NCBI RefSeq assembly: GCF_017591435.1
Contig: NC_059278.1
Coordinates: forward strand, 3,974,644 to 4,038,643
DNA length: 64,000 nt
Reading direction: 5' to 3'
Origin: Portunus trituberculatus
Taxonomy: Eukaryota > Arthropoda > Malacostraca > Decapoda > Portunidae
Shown: one piece after another, positions 1 through 13,494 of the stretch
How positions within the stretch are numbered: position 1 is the stretch's first letter
Layout of the letters: every line of letters starts with the position of its first letter
Translations under genes and position numbers: made by a program
The notes under the pieces: generated by a model
Databases searched by the model: none
What the model saw: only the letters and a program-made list of their open reading frames with translations
What the model was told of the DNA's origin: nothing

Positions 1-509
1 AAACAACAATCAAAAGCAGCAGCAAAAGAGGGGAAATAAACACTAAGGAAATGTGAAATAGTGATGCAGTGACTCCTAGAATATAATAAGAAGGAGAAGG
101 AGGAGGAGGAGGAGGAGGAGGAGGAAGAAGAGAAGGAGGAGAAGTAGAACGAGGAGGAGGAGAAGAAACAGAACATTTATGTCTAACTTTTCCCTTGTGC
201 ATCCAAACGAACAGATTCATTTTTTACTTGCACAATGCTCACAAATGTTAAGAAATGAAGATTGCATCAGTTAGAGTTAAGATTCCAGACTGTTTAATAG
301 CGAGAAATAATAAAAAAAAATACTTGTGGATCGTTGGGCCAGTGTTTGTTACGTGGATGGTCTAGCGTCTCACTCTCCACTGTGTGTGTATGTTACAGTC
401 ACTCTCGTTAGAACGGTTAATGCATCCATAGTCTTTACTTTTCGCTACTATCACATGATAATGACCAATAACCACTAGCTATAATCACCCCTTAGTTTTG
501 CTTGTTACG
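1..509. other. Intergenic DNA with a GGA/GAA-rich tract
   Basis: No gene is supported. Positions about 91-165 form an imperfect (GGA)n/(GAA)n purine tract. The rest is AT-rich unique-looking sequence. A short (CT)n run lies at 510-533. Confidence 0.6.
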
Positions 510-786
510 TCTCTCTCTCTCTCTCTCTCTCTGCTTATTCGCATTTTTGGCTTTATGTCTAAACTAAGACAGCTTAGAGTAACAATCAGAAAAAAAAGAG
601 AAGAGAAAAATACGCACAAGACTGAAATCCATGAAAACATTCCGCACGGGAGCCAAACGAGTGAAAATGCGAGAAAGAAACGTCAGAATGCGTTGAAGGA
701 GCTGGTGGAGTGCAAGGGAAGTGTGTGGAGAGTCATGTTCCAGAGGAGGACTCAGGGAAGAGTTACTGAACAGAGCAGAAACATTG

Positions 787-788
<2 letters not shown>

Positions 789-854
<66 letters not shown>
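789..854 (+). repeat. (GT)33 microsatellite
   Basis: Uninterrupted GT run that directly abuts the 3' end of the minus-strand SINE at 855. Confidence 0.95.
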
Positions 855-1319
<465 letters not shown>

Positions 1320-1482
1320 GCTGTATTAAGATAAGAACTAAATCCAACTGCAGGTTTACGCCAAGCGGTGATTTGAAATAAATTAGTGTAATATTGCCAA
1401 CTGTTACGATCGAGGCACACAAGTGAGTATTGGTGCTGAAACCTGTAATCTCCGTGTAAGCTTGCCTGCCATTCATATTGTG

Positions 1483-1484
<2 letters not shown>

Positions 1485-1561
<77 letters not shown>
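1485..1561 (+). repeat. (CT)38 microsatellite
   Basis: Uninterrupted CT run. An opposite-sense GA run follows at 1636-1675, so the two could pair as an inverted repeat about 75 bp apart. Confidence 0.95.
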
Positions 1562-1563
<2 letters not shown>

Positions 1564-1632
1564 GGTCGAACGGTCGCTTATGAAGTAAAGGGACACTAAA
1601 CTTTGAATTCAAGAAGTCTGTACTGATTACTG

Positions 1633-1635
<3 letters not shown>

Positions 1636-1675
<40 letters not shown>
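1636..1675 (+). repeat. (GA)20 microsatellite
   Basis: Uninterrupted GA run. Confidence 0.95.
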
Positions 1676-1680
<5 letters not shown>

Positions 1681-3844
1681 GTAGTACTTGACCCTAATAG
1701 CAAGTGATCATAAGACGCCTTAACGCGTACATCTGCGTCTACTAAAGACCTTAAAAAAAGTTCATACAAAAAAAAGATGAATAAATAAAAATCGGGGCAT
1801 GAAGTTTTTCTGTCTGAAGGTGAAGTTGACCCCTAGAACGCTGGAATGTGTCGCTGAGCCTGGCCACGCCGTTAGGGTTCTCGCACAACCACCTGCCGCC
1901 CCTCCTATCAAGTGTCTGGCCTTGGTTAAAATTCTTCTCGTCTGCAAGAATCTTAGGAAGTTTCTCTCCGGGTGCTTGAGTTTTCAGACTTTTGCTTGGG
2001 GCAGATACCTTCTCCACACAACCTGACCCATACAAGCCGCTGCGGAAACCTCGTGTATCATGTGATGGATGACACATTAATAACACTCACCTTTCTCTAT
2101 AAATGGTGTGGTCATGGGTTCTGTTGAGGTCGTTCTCACCTTGTCTGGCGTCTTGGTGTCCCACTCTGCTGTCGCGAAGGCATCTCAGTAACGGTTATGC
2201 TTCTTGGCTTACCAAAAATATTATCGGGTTCTCTGATATTATTGATTCTGCTCATTGACTTTGCTCATCCTTTTGTAGACATTACTGACTTTGCTCATCA
2301 TCTTGTTGACAAAGGACAAAGGACAAAATACGTTATCTCGGCAATCTCTTTTAAAACAATTCTCGCGGCACTTGAAGATGATGACAGTAATTCTTCATTT
2401 GTGTGACAGCGGTGTTCATAACAAAAGTGGTCTTCAACTTTTTTATTAAGGTCAGCGTTGTGTGACCTCGACAACCTGAGCTTCAGTACTGGAGGAGGCT
2501 GGGGAGGGATCTAAGAATATCCTTATGATTCCTAGTAAGCGTGTTTCAGACAGCTATTACTTTGGGGAGCTTTATGGATCGTCGTGAGCCTCGGGAAAGG
2601 AAAGACGTTAACAATCTGCCTGTTTGTCTAAAGGCTGGGCAAATAAGTAAAAGAGGACAGTCACCTACGCCTCTGATAGAAGACCTGCAGCAGTATTACC
2701 CACTCAAGTTATAGGCTTAGGTTAGATAAGCAAATGAAAAATAAAATAAATAAATATACATAACAAGTGAATATATAGATTTATAATATTCAATGCATTA
2801 AAAAGCAAAATATCAAAAAGATCAGAGGATAGTTATGGAAATTTTTGATCTGAGTAGTTTTTGAGAGCGGCTTTCATTAACTTCTCTGTGTTGCTACTCT
2901 TCTATTCAGGCGCCATCAATTCATTCCCGCTTACCAATCTCCATCCACCGCTATGTCATTTTCATCAGTTGCCCATTCAGCTTGTTACTATTGCATCTGG
3001 CTTCTCACTTTCTTGACCTCGCCACCTCTTATGTATCTCCATTCTTTAGCTATTCATTTCCTCATATCCGTATTTTTATTCATGTGGTTTTGGAATTTTG
3101 TAAAGGATTAAGTCTAAAATCATTACCAAGTATCTCACTTTATTACTATAGCATTTGGTATTTCCTATATGTATTTTTTTTTGTCAATTCTTTTCATACA
3201 TATTCTTTATCTACTGCATTAATTCGTTCAAAACTCTGCACTTCCCGTCACCACTCCTGTTGTCCCTCGACTCTTCCCCGCAATCTTATCTTCCCGTTAC
3301 TCCGGGCTGTCCTGTTTCCTTCATCTTCTTTTTTCAATGCCGTTCATTTCCATCCCTTATCTATTAATTTCCTCGTATCTTCTTCGCACATCCACTCTGA
3401 AATTTTCCTCAGCTGCTCTTTTAACTCCTCCGCATCATCTTATCATCCTATTATTTCAAGCGTCGCCCATTGCCACCTTCACCTTACTTCCCAACCTCCT
3501 CTTCCTCCCGGCTAACAAAGCACGCGTCAGGCTGAGGGTGCTGTGCTGGAGCTAAGGGAAGGAGACAGGTATGCTTTTATCAGTTAGAGAAAGCACCTGC
3601 ACCGGATTCTGCTGCATACTGACATAATTTTCGCTGCCTTTTCCTGCCTTTTGGTCTTTTTGGAAGTGCAACATCAGGGCGCCAAGGGAAAAGCGTGCTC
3701 CAGCCTCGACAAATACAGAAGTAGATAATATCGGTGTGAAATATTACGCAGCAGTAACAATAAGAATATCAGTAGTAGCAGCAGCAGCAGCAGCAACAGC
3801 AGCAGCCGTCCCTGTTGTCCCCGCCGTGGTGCAATGGTCCTCAA

Positions 3845-3875
<31 letters not shown>

Positions 3876-5335
3876 TTGTTAATGCTGTAATAGCAATTAG
3901 TATTTGCAACAACAGCAGCAACATTAGGCATAATTGTTGCAGTAATAGTACTAGTGGCATTGGTAAAAAAAATAATAATGATACTACTAATAATGGTAGT
4001 GCTGGCGGTGTTTACAATTAGAAAACAAAACAATTCACTGATGCATTGTGTGTGTCAGCTCTCCCTATACACACATAGTTGCAAGATTCTCGATATTTAC
4101 TGACCATGATTACAGTACACACGAAGGAAACAGAAAGATGAAAAATAACTTCAAGAACAAAACAACCCACGTGAATACCAACCTTGATAATATAATAACT
4201 ATGAAAAGAATACACAACATTCTTACTGTAATGGCTTCAGGCAAAATCCTCCTTAGTGTTTGCTTACAGGATTCAAGTCTCATCTTTGTAAGAGAAAATT
4301 AATCCGTAAAAGAAAAGCTTGAGATGACGAAATATAGCATGGAGGAAAGAGATTAGGGAGTGAGGGAGGAAAAAATTGGCCAGCACGAGAGTGGAGTGGT
4401 AGAGGAAGACAAAGACCTGGAGGAGAGGCAAAGATCAGCGTGGAAAGAAGGAAAGAACAAAAAGATAGGTTGAGATGCTCAGAAACTTATAACAATTTGC
4501 AATTAGTGGAATGTTGCGACATGAGCGAAACTTCTTAATTTGTTAGTTTTGTCTATTCATTTTGTTTTTAATGCCGAACTTCCCACCAAGTTAATGAGGT
4601 GAATTACTACGTCGACGGAATCTTATCCTAGTGTCTCCTTTGACCCCCACAAGGAATACCAGACTTCTCAGAGTGGCATTTTTATTCATTCATACTCAAC
4701 TTCATACATTCATAACTAACTTACTGTCATTGTCATTCATGGAGCCTTTGTCCTCTTTGTTTTCAGCTTCTTATCACGCTGTTCTTTGGGCCCTTGAAAT
4801 TATATTAAGATATTTTTTCAGGAAGCATTTTCTACGAGCGTGACACCTTGAGTGAATAGCGCGCAGCACACCAGCACCTGGCCATACAAAGGGACATTTA
4901 AATTCCACTCATTAACATTCCACACGCAATGTACAGGGCACCTTCTGTAGAGACTGGCCGTACATTATTTCGTAGACATTTTTCGCTCTCCGTTGCTTCC
5001 TTAGTCTTCCACGTCTTAGAGTTCTCTTTTCTCTTTTACTTTTCTTCATTATCATCTTTATTTTCTACGTTGAAAAAGTTCATTCATAAGAACTACAAAC
5101 AGCAACAAAGTTCTCTTAATTGTTGTTCTCTAAGAAGCTCAAGACAGGCGACGTTCGAGATAAAAATGAAGCTCTTTATTTCTTAGCTTCTCAGTGTCTG
5201 GGTATTCTTTTGAAGGTCAGGTGGTATTAATGGAAAAGAATCTAATTAGCCAATGTGCAGCCTTTCCCAGAGTCAGGTGGTGGCAGTGGGGTGACAGATG
5301 TGTGAATCTCCCCTTCTAAAGACGCAGTCCAAATG
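1676..5335. other. Intergenic DNA, pyrimidine-rich in part
   Basis: No gene is supported. Positions 2900-3510 are strongly TC-rich on the plus strand, which creates long open frames of biased composition. Short trinucleotide runs occur at about 3774-3805 (GCA) and 3845-3880 (GTT). A minus-strand open frame of 111 codons at 1751-2086 matches no family I recognise and has no splice or start context that would make it a gene. Confidence 0.6.
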
Positions 5336-5545
5336 TTAACCCCTTAAGTATCATGACACATTTCTATACTGATTTTACTTTGTATTTGTTGATTTTATAC
5401 AGCTTCAGAAACTTATAATGGTATTAGAATAGTAAAGACTCTTGCCATTAATCTTCTGACAAGGACAAACCTTCCTAACGTAAAAAAATCGTCTAATCGT
5501 ACACAAAATTCATGGTGAAATGAGTCCTAGTAATGAAGAGGTTAA
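5336..5545 (+). mobile_element. Family M inverted-repeat element, copy 1
   Basis: About 210 bp bounded by TTAA at both ends. The left end resembles TTAACCCCTTMAGTA and the right end resembles its reverse complement. It shares the internal segment ATACAGCTTCAGAAACTTAT and the block TAATCTTCTGAC with the other M copies. Probably a non-autonomous DNA transposon (MITE). There is no coding capacity. Confidence 0.75.
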
Positions 5546-6370
5546 AGGCAAGAAATCATAACTGCTTTTCATTCATTCCTCATATTCCATTCTGACTTTA
5601 CTCCGACTACTTTCGTCTATCTCAGTCCCCCACTACACGTCGTCCTCAATTCAACATTCAGTCCAGGTACTTGAATTATTGCTGTTCTGTATTACCCATC
5701 TACTCTTCCATCTGTGCCCTACATGTTCCCGCCCTCATGTTACTGTTCACCATTTCCTGAGGGCGTTTGTTTACAGAGCTACCCTCTCTAGGCTCTCCTG
5801 CCACTGCTCTGCTCCCGCCTCTACCTCTTTCTGTGTGTCAACTACAATCATGTGCAAAAAGCATTTCCACCCATTCTACAGCTCTGATTTCAGAACTCAG
5901 AACATCCATCACACAGTAACGAAGAGGAACTGCCTGCTCGCCGACCTTTGATGCAACCCAACCCTCACCTCAAACTTTGTCTCTCAACACGCCACTTCAA
6001 ACACTGGTCTTGCTTTCCACTGTCTCTCCTTCAACGTTGTCACATTTGTTTCGTGACCACCTTTCCTCTTTAGGTCAAATTAAAATCCCATTCTTTTCGC
6101 ATGATATTTGTTTTCATATCTCCTCTTCATATGTTACTGTATCCCATTCTATCTTTCCTTTATTAATTTTCAAGGTTCTTTTCTTTTTATTAACGTTACA
6201 TCCTCTCCTACCATTCATTTCTGGGGCATTTTTTTTTCTTTCTCGTGAGACATTACGCTCTCCTTTGCTTGCCTTAGTATTTTTTCCCCGACGTGTACCT
6301 TTCCTCTTGAGATATTGCAACATGCGCGTTTTCTCTTTTCCAGTTTTCCTTACAGCCTTCATTTTCGTTG
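5546..6370. other. Pyrimidine-rich intergenic DNA
   Basis: T- and C-rich plus strand (e.g. 5560-5760 and 6040-6420) without recognisable genes. It ends in TTA and poly(T) runs at 6371-6419, before a TG tract. Confidence 0.6.
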
Positions 6371-6506
<136 letters not shown>

Positions 6507-6734
6507 GTATTAATTTCTAAAGTTTTGTTTCCTCTGGTTGGTGTCCATTACCGTCAGTTTGTGCTATCTAACACAACACCTTCCACGCACAACCTTGCAA
6601 TTCATTACTTGCTTGTCCTGATTAGCAAGATAATATTTCTTTCTTTATCGTATTAGGAAGACGACAGATGAGAGGCAATTAATTCAATAGGAAAACTGAT
6701 GCTGTATGTATAAGAGTATTCATCGAGTGGAGCA

Positions 6735-6735
<1 letters not shown>

Positions 6736-6802
<67 letters not shown>

Positions 6803-6826
6803 ACAGACACACAGACACACACACAC
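6736..6826 (+). repeat. (CA)n microsatellite with CAGA variants
   Basis: CA run that acquires three CAGA variant units near its 3' end. It stops exactly where LINE-like coding sequence begins. Confidence 0.95.
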
Positions 6827-7885
6827 CTTAAAGCATTTAATGAACACTTCTTGAATATAGGTATCAACCAGATAAGTGGAACGGGATATGAATATAAGAG
6901 ATATCTAAATGACCCTCCCATATTTTCACTTTACTTCACAACAACTTATGAAAAAGAAGTGGAAACTTATCTTAATGATTTACAATCCGCTGCATCGGGA
7001 TACGACGAAGTATCACCACTAGTACTAAAACATGTATCGTCAGAAATATCTGCTCCACTTACCCACATAATCAACCTCTCCTTGAGATCAGGCGTTTTTC
7101 CAGATGCAATTAAAAAGCCAAAGTAATACCATCGTATAAATCTGGGAACAGAAATTATATAAACAATTATCGTCCTATTTCAATCCTGCCAGCTGTCAAT
7201 AAGATATTTGAAAAGGTAATTTCCGTTCGTTTAACTAGCTACCTACAAAATCATAACTTACTGTCTGAATACCAACAGGTTTCGAGCTAACAGGTCCACC
7301 GAATTAGCAATATTACAGTTTGTGAGCAATGTTAATATCGTTTTGGAAGAAAAGCTCAAATGTTGTTGGAGTATTTATTGATCTCTCAAAAGCATTCGAC
7401 ACACTCGATCACAAAATTCTTCTTGATAAACTGAAACACTTAGGCGTAAGAGGCATTCCCTTAAACCTGTTTAGGAGTTATCTTACTAATAGAAGTCAAT
7501 CTGTTTTTTGTAACATGAATTTTTCACCATTTATAGCCTTGTCTAAGGGTGTTCCGCAAGGATCTGTTTTAGGCCCATTGTTATTTTTAATATATATTAA
7601 TGATATTGTAAACGTTAGCGCAGAGCTAAAATTTGTTATGTATGCTGATGACATAAACCTCTTGTTGGCCAACAGTAATATACATCAGCTGCACGAAGTG
7701 CTTAACCTGGAATTAAATTCTATAAATAAATGGATACAATATAATAAATTAAAGCTAAATGTCTCAAAAACCAAATATATATTCTTTCAGAACAGGTCAG
7801 TAAGAAATCAAATGCCACCATTACAAATTGAGGGCGATGTAATACAACAGGTTAACATTGATGAAATTCCTTGGTATAATTATTG
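6827..7885 (+). pseudogene. Reverse transcriptase domain, frameshifted (LINE ORF2)
   Basis: Sequence signatures in order are: FNEHF near 6835; a GYDEVSPLVLKH palm-upstream block near 6997-7032; NNYRPISILP near 7160-7190; FRANRSTELA near 7285-7310; GVFIDLSKAFDTLDH at 7368-7412 with the first catalytic Asp; GVPQGSVLGPLLF near 7549-7590; and YADD at 7641-7652 with the two catalytic Asp residues. Frame changes occur near 7111-7116 (A run), 7280-7290 and 7343-7350. Another near 7875 ends the last long frame at 7886. The catalytic residues remain, but no continuous ORF exists. Function in an intact copy is template-primed DNA synthesis from LINE RNA. It is a pseudogene here, with high confidence in family and moderate confidence in frameshift positions. 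Confidence 0.85.
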
Positions 7886-8465
7886 ACTCTATTCTTAACT
7901 GGAAATATCACATTGATGAAATTTGAGTAAAACTATCCAATATTTGTGGCTTACTCTATAAAGTGCGACTTAATCTTACAACAGAGGCTATGATTAGTAT
8001 ATATTACACATTATGTTATCCTTACCTTATTTACTGTGTACCAATATGGGCATGTACTTGGCCCTCGTTCCTCGACAAACTAGTTATTTCCCAAAATAAA
8101 GTATTTAGATGTATATTTTTCTTCATAAATTTGACTCTCCATCCACTATATTTTCTACTACTAAACTTAAGAAATTTGATTTTATTCATAAGTATTTCAC
8201 TTTATCACTTATATTTAAAACTGTGCAATATTATAGTGGAAATAATTTCTTTAGAATTGTTGACAACCCGAGAAGCACTAGGAGCAATAATGTCGACTTG
8301 TACTGTCCCCATTTCAGAAGAACTCTCTTTAAAAATAGTGTATTAAGCTTTGATCCTCAATTATATAATAGTCTACCACTAGAACAAAAGTTACTCCTTA
8401 GATCAACTAATATTTCAACATTTAAAAGAAAAATTAAGAACTATCTAAGAAATTTCGTAATATAA
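7886..8465 (+). pseudogene. C-terminal region of LINE ORF2, broken
   Basis: This follows the RT domain. It decodes to a thumb-like segment with LTTEAMISIYYTLCYPYLIY (about 7969-8028), then, after a frame change near 8100-8110, a tail with FDPQLYNSLPLE and STFKRKIKNYL before a stop at 8463-8465. Tails of this kind, with a NSLP motif and an FK..L ending, are usual in jockey- and CR1-like ORF2 proteins. An in-frame TGA lies near 7923-7925. It is not functional. Confidence 0.75.
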
Positions 8466-8738
8466 TTGTTTCACTATTTAAGTATAATATTTCTTTTGTA
8501 TTGCTTTATAACTACAATCATAATCGTGTTTTTCGTTTTCTTATTTATAATTGTACATAGCACATATGTAACCTTATGTTAACATTTATTTATCTATCCA
8601 TCCACTTAACCTTTAGTACTTAATGATGTCTGTCATGGAGCTTACGCTCGACAGACCGTTGCTGTATCAACATTTTTCTAATGCCTGTATATATTGTATA
8701 TAATGTTTAATAGCAATAAATGTTTACTTACTTACTTA

Positions 8739-8761
8739 CACACACACACACACACACACAC
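8739..8761 (+). repeat. Short CA tract between LINE and SINE
   Basis: CA run linking the 3' end of the LINE to the 5' end of the SINE at 8762. Confidence 0.9.
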
Positions 8762-9050
8762 GCCCGGTAGCTCAGTGGTTAGAGCGCTGGCTTCACAAGC
8801 CAGAGGACCGGGGTTCGATTCCCCGGCCGGGTGGAGATATTTGGCTGTGTCTCCTTTCACGTGTAGCCCCTGTTCACCTAGCAGTGAGTAGGTACGGGAT
8901 GTAAATCGAGTTGTGACTTTGTTGCCCCGGTGTGTGGTGTGTGCCTGGTCTCAGGCCTATCCGAAGATCGGAAATAATGAGCTCTGAGCTCGTTCCGTAG
9001 GGTAACGTCTGGCTGTCTCGTCAGAGACTGCAGCAGATTAAACAGTGAAA
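8762..9050 (+). mobile_element. tRNA-Val(CAC)-like SINE, copy B
   Basis: The head at 8762-8834 folds as a tRNA. A 7-bp acceptor with G-U ends can form, the D arm is GCTC/GAGC, the anticodon stem is CTGGC/GCCAG around the loop TTCACAA (anticodon CAC, Val), and the T arm contains a canonical B box GGTTCGATTCC. The roughly 215 bp body matches copy C almost base for base and copy A more distantly. Only one base separates the acceptor from the D stem, and the body continues past the head, so I call it a SINE and not a tRNA gene. The tail runs into CA repeats. Pol III transcription from the internal A and B boxes is expected from the family. Mobilisation would need a LINE in trans. Confidence 0.9.
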
Positions 9051-9072
9051 CACACACACACACACACACACA
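9049..9072 (+). repeat. (CA)12 tail or flank of SINE copy B
   Basis: CA run immediately after the SINE body. Confidence 0.9.
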
Positions 9073-9518
9073 GCCATTAGAGAGCCTTTGCGTGAACCTC
9101 TGAGTGGAGGCATTCTGATGCACCAGAATGCTCTTACCAGATCATAGAGACACTCTCATTTACCAATATATGAGGAAGTTGTCAAGTGGGGAAAGATGAA
9201 AGCGGGCAGGAGGAAATAACGCGCAAGTCTATCCTCTTATACCCAGAAGCACATTGACCCTTGTGGTTCTGGTCACTGTCCTTCCCTAGACGAGTCCGCT
9301 AGGCTACAGTATATTAATATAGATTAGTCTTAACAAGAATATAGTGCAGGTGAACGGATGACGCTCCAGACTCCATTTGCTAGACACTGTTCGCTTCGGT
9401 CCATTTCACTCAATATTAATGTCTTCAGGTTCTCTTCCAAACTGTGTATCGATTCCAGAAGAAAGATTTCCTTACCTGCAACACGTGTGAATCCGAATAA
9501 CAATACGTACATGCGGCA

Positions 9519-9519
<1 letters not shown>
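9073..9519. other. Intergenic DNA, no gene seen
   Basis: Mixed-composition sequence. The open frames here are short and show no recognisable domain. Confidence 0.5.

Positions 9520-9580
<61 letters not shown>
9520..9580 (+). repeat. (CA)30 microsatellite
   Basis: Uninterrupted CA run. Confidence 0.95.
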
Positions 9581-9582
<2 letters not shown>

Positions 9583-10423
9583 AAATAGTGTTGTAAATAA
9601 ACTTGATTTGTACAGAAAGAAAAAAAAAACTCCCTTTGATTCTTTTCAATGACCCATAAAATACACCACTTTGCTCTGTTTTTGGTGTTATTTTCAGTAA
9701 CTTGAATCGTAATAACGAGTGGAATACTGTTCATATGTTCTTTAAGTTTCCATCTCCACTAATTGTTTTGTATTTTCATTTTTATCACGTCTCGCCTGAT
9801 TAGATTGTATGCTTCCGAAACTGATCACTCCAACGACATCAATATAAATGTTGAAGCCTCACACAAATTTATCTATAGTCTATCAACTCTAAAGTGTGTC
9901 CTGGGTCTCCGTTTGAATGGTGTCCCGGAGAATGCGTGGTTGCTAGATCTTGAGGAAAACCATAGTCTGTCCTTGTGATTAGTGTGCTGATGAACAGAAA
10001 ACAAGCATTATTCAAATCAATTATATCGCCAATAACCTACACTTGTTTTGAACCCAGGAACCACTTTAGAGGAGACAGACTATAGTATTTTTAAAGATGG
10101 ACTAAAAAAAATCGACTTCTGCAACAGTCAGATCATTTGGTTTGTGAACATTTGGGTACAAAAGTTGAGTCTGGTTCAGTAGACACGTAGCTAACAAGTT
10201 CATATCTACAATTTTGGTACTGAATACACTTTTTCACTAATTGGTAAATGTTGTCAGTGGTCAGGAACTTACATGAAGCATTGTGCATTTGGAGTTCACC
10301 TATGAATATCACTTAATCCGGAGGGTCAGAATATCCCACCTGTTATTCATTTTCTTTGTGGCGCCATCTTGTTCTGAAAATAAAAAGAGTGAATACTATT
10401 TAGTGTCAGCAGGGAGGGCCGTC
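9581..10423. other. Intergenic DNA, no gene seen
   Basis: AT-rich unique-looking sequence. I see no domain, RNA gene or recognisable repeat. Confidence 0.5.
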
Positions 10424-10556
<133 letters not shown>

Positions 10557-11924
10557 TTGGTTTTTCATTCTAAAGCACAACTATTATTATCAGGATGTTT
10601 CGTTTGCAGTATTCTGTCAGTGGTTGCAGGGAGACTCACTTCGTGTGAGCGTCGAATGAATATCAGAAGCTTCCTTGCACATGCACGTTGAGGGAAAACT
10701 CATGTTTATGTAAGAACCAATTTCAACTTTTCTCTTGGGAAGGGAGGAGCATAGAGAGTGTTCATATTAACTCTGCCTCTGAATCCGAAATATTCCGTGT
10801 ATACAGTATTGCAGCTTCTAATTGCCACTGAAGGAAAGCTTTGTTACCTTTACATCTGTATACGTATTCAGACAACACGTTCTCGTCTATACCTAAAAAA
10901 GCAATGTTCAGTAAATAGTGCAGCAATGATGATTGTAATGTTTCGTTTTTTTCAGCAATCATTGGCAGTCAAGCCGATACACATAAATGTTACTTGTTCA
11001 TTTGGGTGGAAATGACAACGATGTTCTCTTCTAATTGGATGCAACCATAACCACGCGGACTAAATGCTAAGAAAATTAACGAAACAACGAATGACATCAT
11101 CGAAACGCAATGCATGTGATAAATGCCAGTACTTCAGGTGAAAAGAAGAGGGAAATAAAAGACTGCATCTCCTTAAATATAAGACGTAATGTGTTACTCG
11201 TTGTATGTTCACAGAATACAAGATGATAAGTAGGTACTGGTGTTTGGTTTGCGTTTGGTGATGTGTTTAAGCAGTCTGTAAGATATCCTGTGTCGGTGAA
11301 TGCCCTTAATGCTCACGGACCATCAAAAGCACAACCAGTGAATAACAGAGTCATACAACTAACAATGTAACTAGAACATTTTCAATTGTGTTCATATAAC
11401 TCCTGACTCTTAATTCAGTCTCCAAAACTCGCCTGTGCAATCAATTTATACATTTAATAACAAAGGGAGTCTGACATCCCCTCACTCGACCCTCACCCTT
11501 TCTCTCACAGTACCACGTACACTCACTGCCTACACTCCCTCGCCTCGCCTCGCCTCGCCACGTCTTGACCTGCGATATACATAAATATAACACACAACAC
11601 AAATTCTCAACTTCCCATACAGCTTACTTCCACCCCCACCGGCTCAGCCTCCTCCCTCAGCTCCTCCCGCCGTAAAATGTTGTCAAATTCTTTTTTATTT
11701 CCACTGTGTAATAACAAAACTTTTTGTATTCATCTTTATTTCACTGGCCGTGTTGTATCTTTTCAACGTATTTTTCTCTCCTAAAAATAAACAAACGAAA
11801 GAAGAAATAAAAAAAGATATTTGACATGACAACATAGCAAGCCAACTTTGTGCAGCAGCTCTGACCTTCATCTGTCCATCCATCTATCCATGTATCTCTC
11901 TGCTTATTTATCTCTGTATGTATG

Positions 11925-11928
<4 letters not shown>
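10557..11928. other. Intergenic DNA, no gene seen
   Basis: AT-rich sequence with a C-rich patch at 11475-11675 that contains about four tandem CGCCT pentamers near 11541-11561. No coding signal recognised. Confidence 0.5.

Positions 11929-12011
<83 letters not shown>
11929..12011 (+). repeat. (TA)41 microsatellite
   Basis: TA run preceded by GTAT tetranucleotide units at 11916-11930. Confidence 0.95.
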
Positions 12012-12014
<3 letters not shown>

Positions 12015-12726
12015 GAAAATGAGTCACAATAAACTTCCTGTAATATAAAGATCTCAAATATGAAATGTGTATTGCATCCAGAGTGTACCAATTTCTATGT
12101 GATCTATGAGGGAAATCTAAAATACCACTGTATAAAACATGAAGTTAAGTCCATCACTGTCCGTGCCCTCAACACAACAAGAGGTGTGCGGAAGGATGCT
12201 GGTCTCCCCTCTAGCGTCTCCCAGCACCGCCTGGACGCTCAGTCCCCCAGCGCCGCCTCATCCTCGCACAGCTGAAGCTTCACAAGAGCTAATAATCTAC
12301 CCGCAATGGCCTCTTCAACTCTACACCCAGCATTTACCGCAGCCCACCTGACACTCGCACAATGCTGCCTCCACGCCTCACTCCAGCCAAAATGAAAAAA
12401 AAAAAAAGATAAATATATAAGTGAGTTTTTCGACAGCATCCTGGCATACCGCACGTCTAGAACATCACGGCATCGCCTTCTGAGCGGCAGGAGGCATGAA
12501 TGAGTCCTGCGTGCCATGCCTTACATTGATTATCCCATGCTTTGCCTTGCTTAAATGTAAAGTCTTATCTGTTACAAATTCATTTCGCTCCACTCGCAGG
12601 TATCATTGCGGCATAACAGTGAAAACATGCCAGAGGGAAACGAGAAAATGTGAAAATGTGTTTATTCGCTTCCTACTCGACTCTTTACTAAGTGGTGTGT
12701 GACGAGAAAACATGGAATTACCCTTG

Positions 12727-12730
<4 letters not shown>
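12012..12730. other. Intergenic DNA, no gene seen
   Basis: A GC-richer patch at 12160-12400 has overlapping open frames on both strands but no recognisable domain. Confidence 0.5.

Positions 12731-12800
<70 letters not shown>
12731..12800 (+). repeat. (GA)35 microsatellite
   Basis: GA run followed by degenerate ACAGAA/ACAGAC units to about 12831. Confidence 0.95.
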
Positions 12801-12801
<1 letters not shown>

Positions 12802-12804
<3 letters not shown>

Positions 12805-13271
12805 GAAACAGAAACAGACACAGAGACAGAGGGAATAAAAATAGATATAAAGGATAGATTCATCTTAAAAACATAGACACTTAAATGACGCTGCATAATT
12901 TAAGCCAAAGTTCCGTCCTTGTGAAACGATTATTATCCTTGGCATTTCAAATCAATTGTGTTCATGGCGGGGGAATATAAAAAGCCTGGTTATCATTTGG
13001 CTATTAACGGAAAAACAAAACTTTTCCAATGCTTGATGCGGGATTAATAGTTTGAGAAATGTATTTAATTACCTCGGAACCAGACTCTATATCGATAATT
13101 ATTTACGAATGCCAATGTAATTCATAGGCGAGCTGTTAAATTATTCAGTTCTGATAAATACCATAGAGGAATATAATGTTACCAGCACAGAGACAACGAC
13201 GGTGAAGGTTTGTTTAGCACTGTATAGCGTTGATTTTTCTTCTTTTTCTATTGGGTTTCAGTAGTGGTCCG
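12802..13271. other. Intergenic DNA, no gene seen
   Basis: AT-rich sequence between a GA tract and a minisatellite. No feature recognised. Confidence 0.5.
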
Positions 13272-13424
13272 TTGTTATTGAGGTACATAGGACTCATCTA
13301 CAGTAACATAAGGACACACACACCACTTAAGGTTGTAAATGGTTAGAAGAAGACTAGAACGATGAAAAGGTTACATTAAGAAAAGGTGTCATTGTGGTGC
13401 ACAGGATTAATCTACAATAACATA

Positions 13425-13494
<70 letters not shown>

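Larger units (their letters stand above)
6827..8738 (+). mobile_element. 5'-truncated non-LTR retrotransposon (CR1/jockey-like LINE)
   Basis: The element starts mid-ORF2 at the edge of a CA tract, in sequence decoding to an FNEHFLNIG motif that lies upstream of the reverse transcriptase in such elements. It continues through RT and a C-terminal region ending near 8465, then a short AT-rich 3' region. An AATAAA lies at 8715-8720. The 3' end consists of TTAC repeats at about 8722-8738, directly followed by CA repeats and a SINE. The frame is interrupted several times, so the copy is dead. Known biology: these LINEs insert by target-primed reverse transcription and are commonly 5'-truncated. The exact clade (CR1, L2 or jockey) cannot be fixed by eye. 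Confidence 0.85.

Noticed and set aside
1751..2086. 111-codon minus-strand open frame as a gene
   Set aside because: No recognisable domain, no splice context, and the length is compatible with chance in this composition.
8762..8834. Functional tRNA-Val(CAC) gene
   Set aside because: The tRNA-like part is followed by a conserved ~215 bp body shared with two other copies, and only one base separates acceptor and D stem. This is a SINE head.
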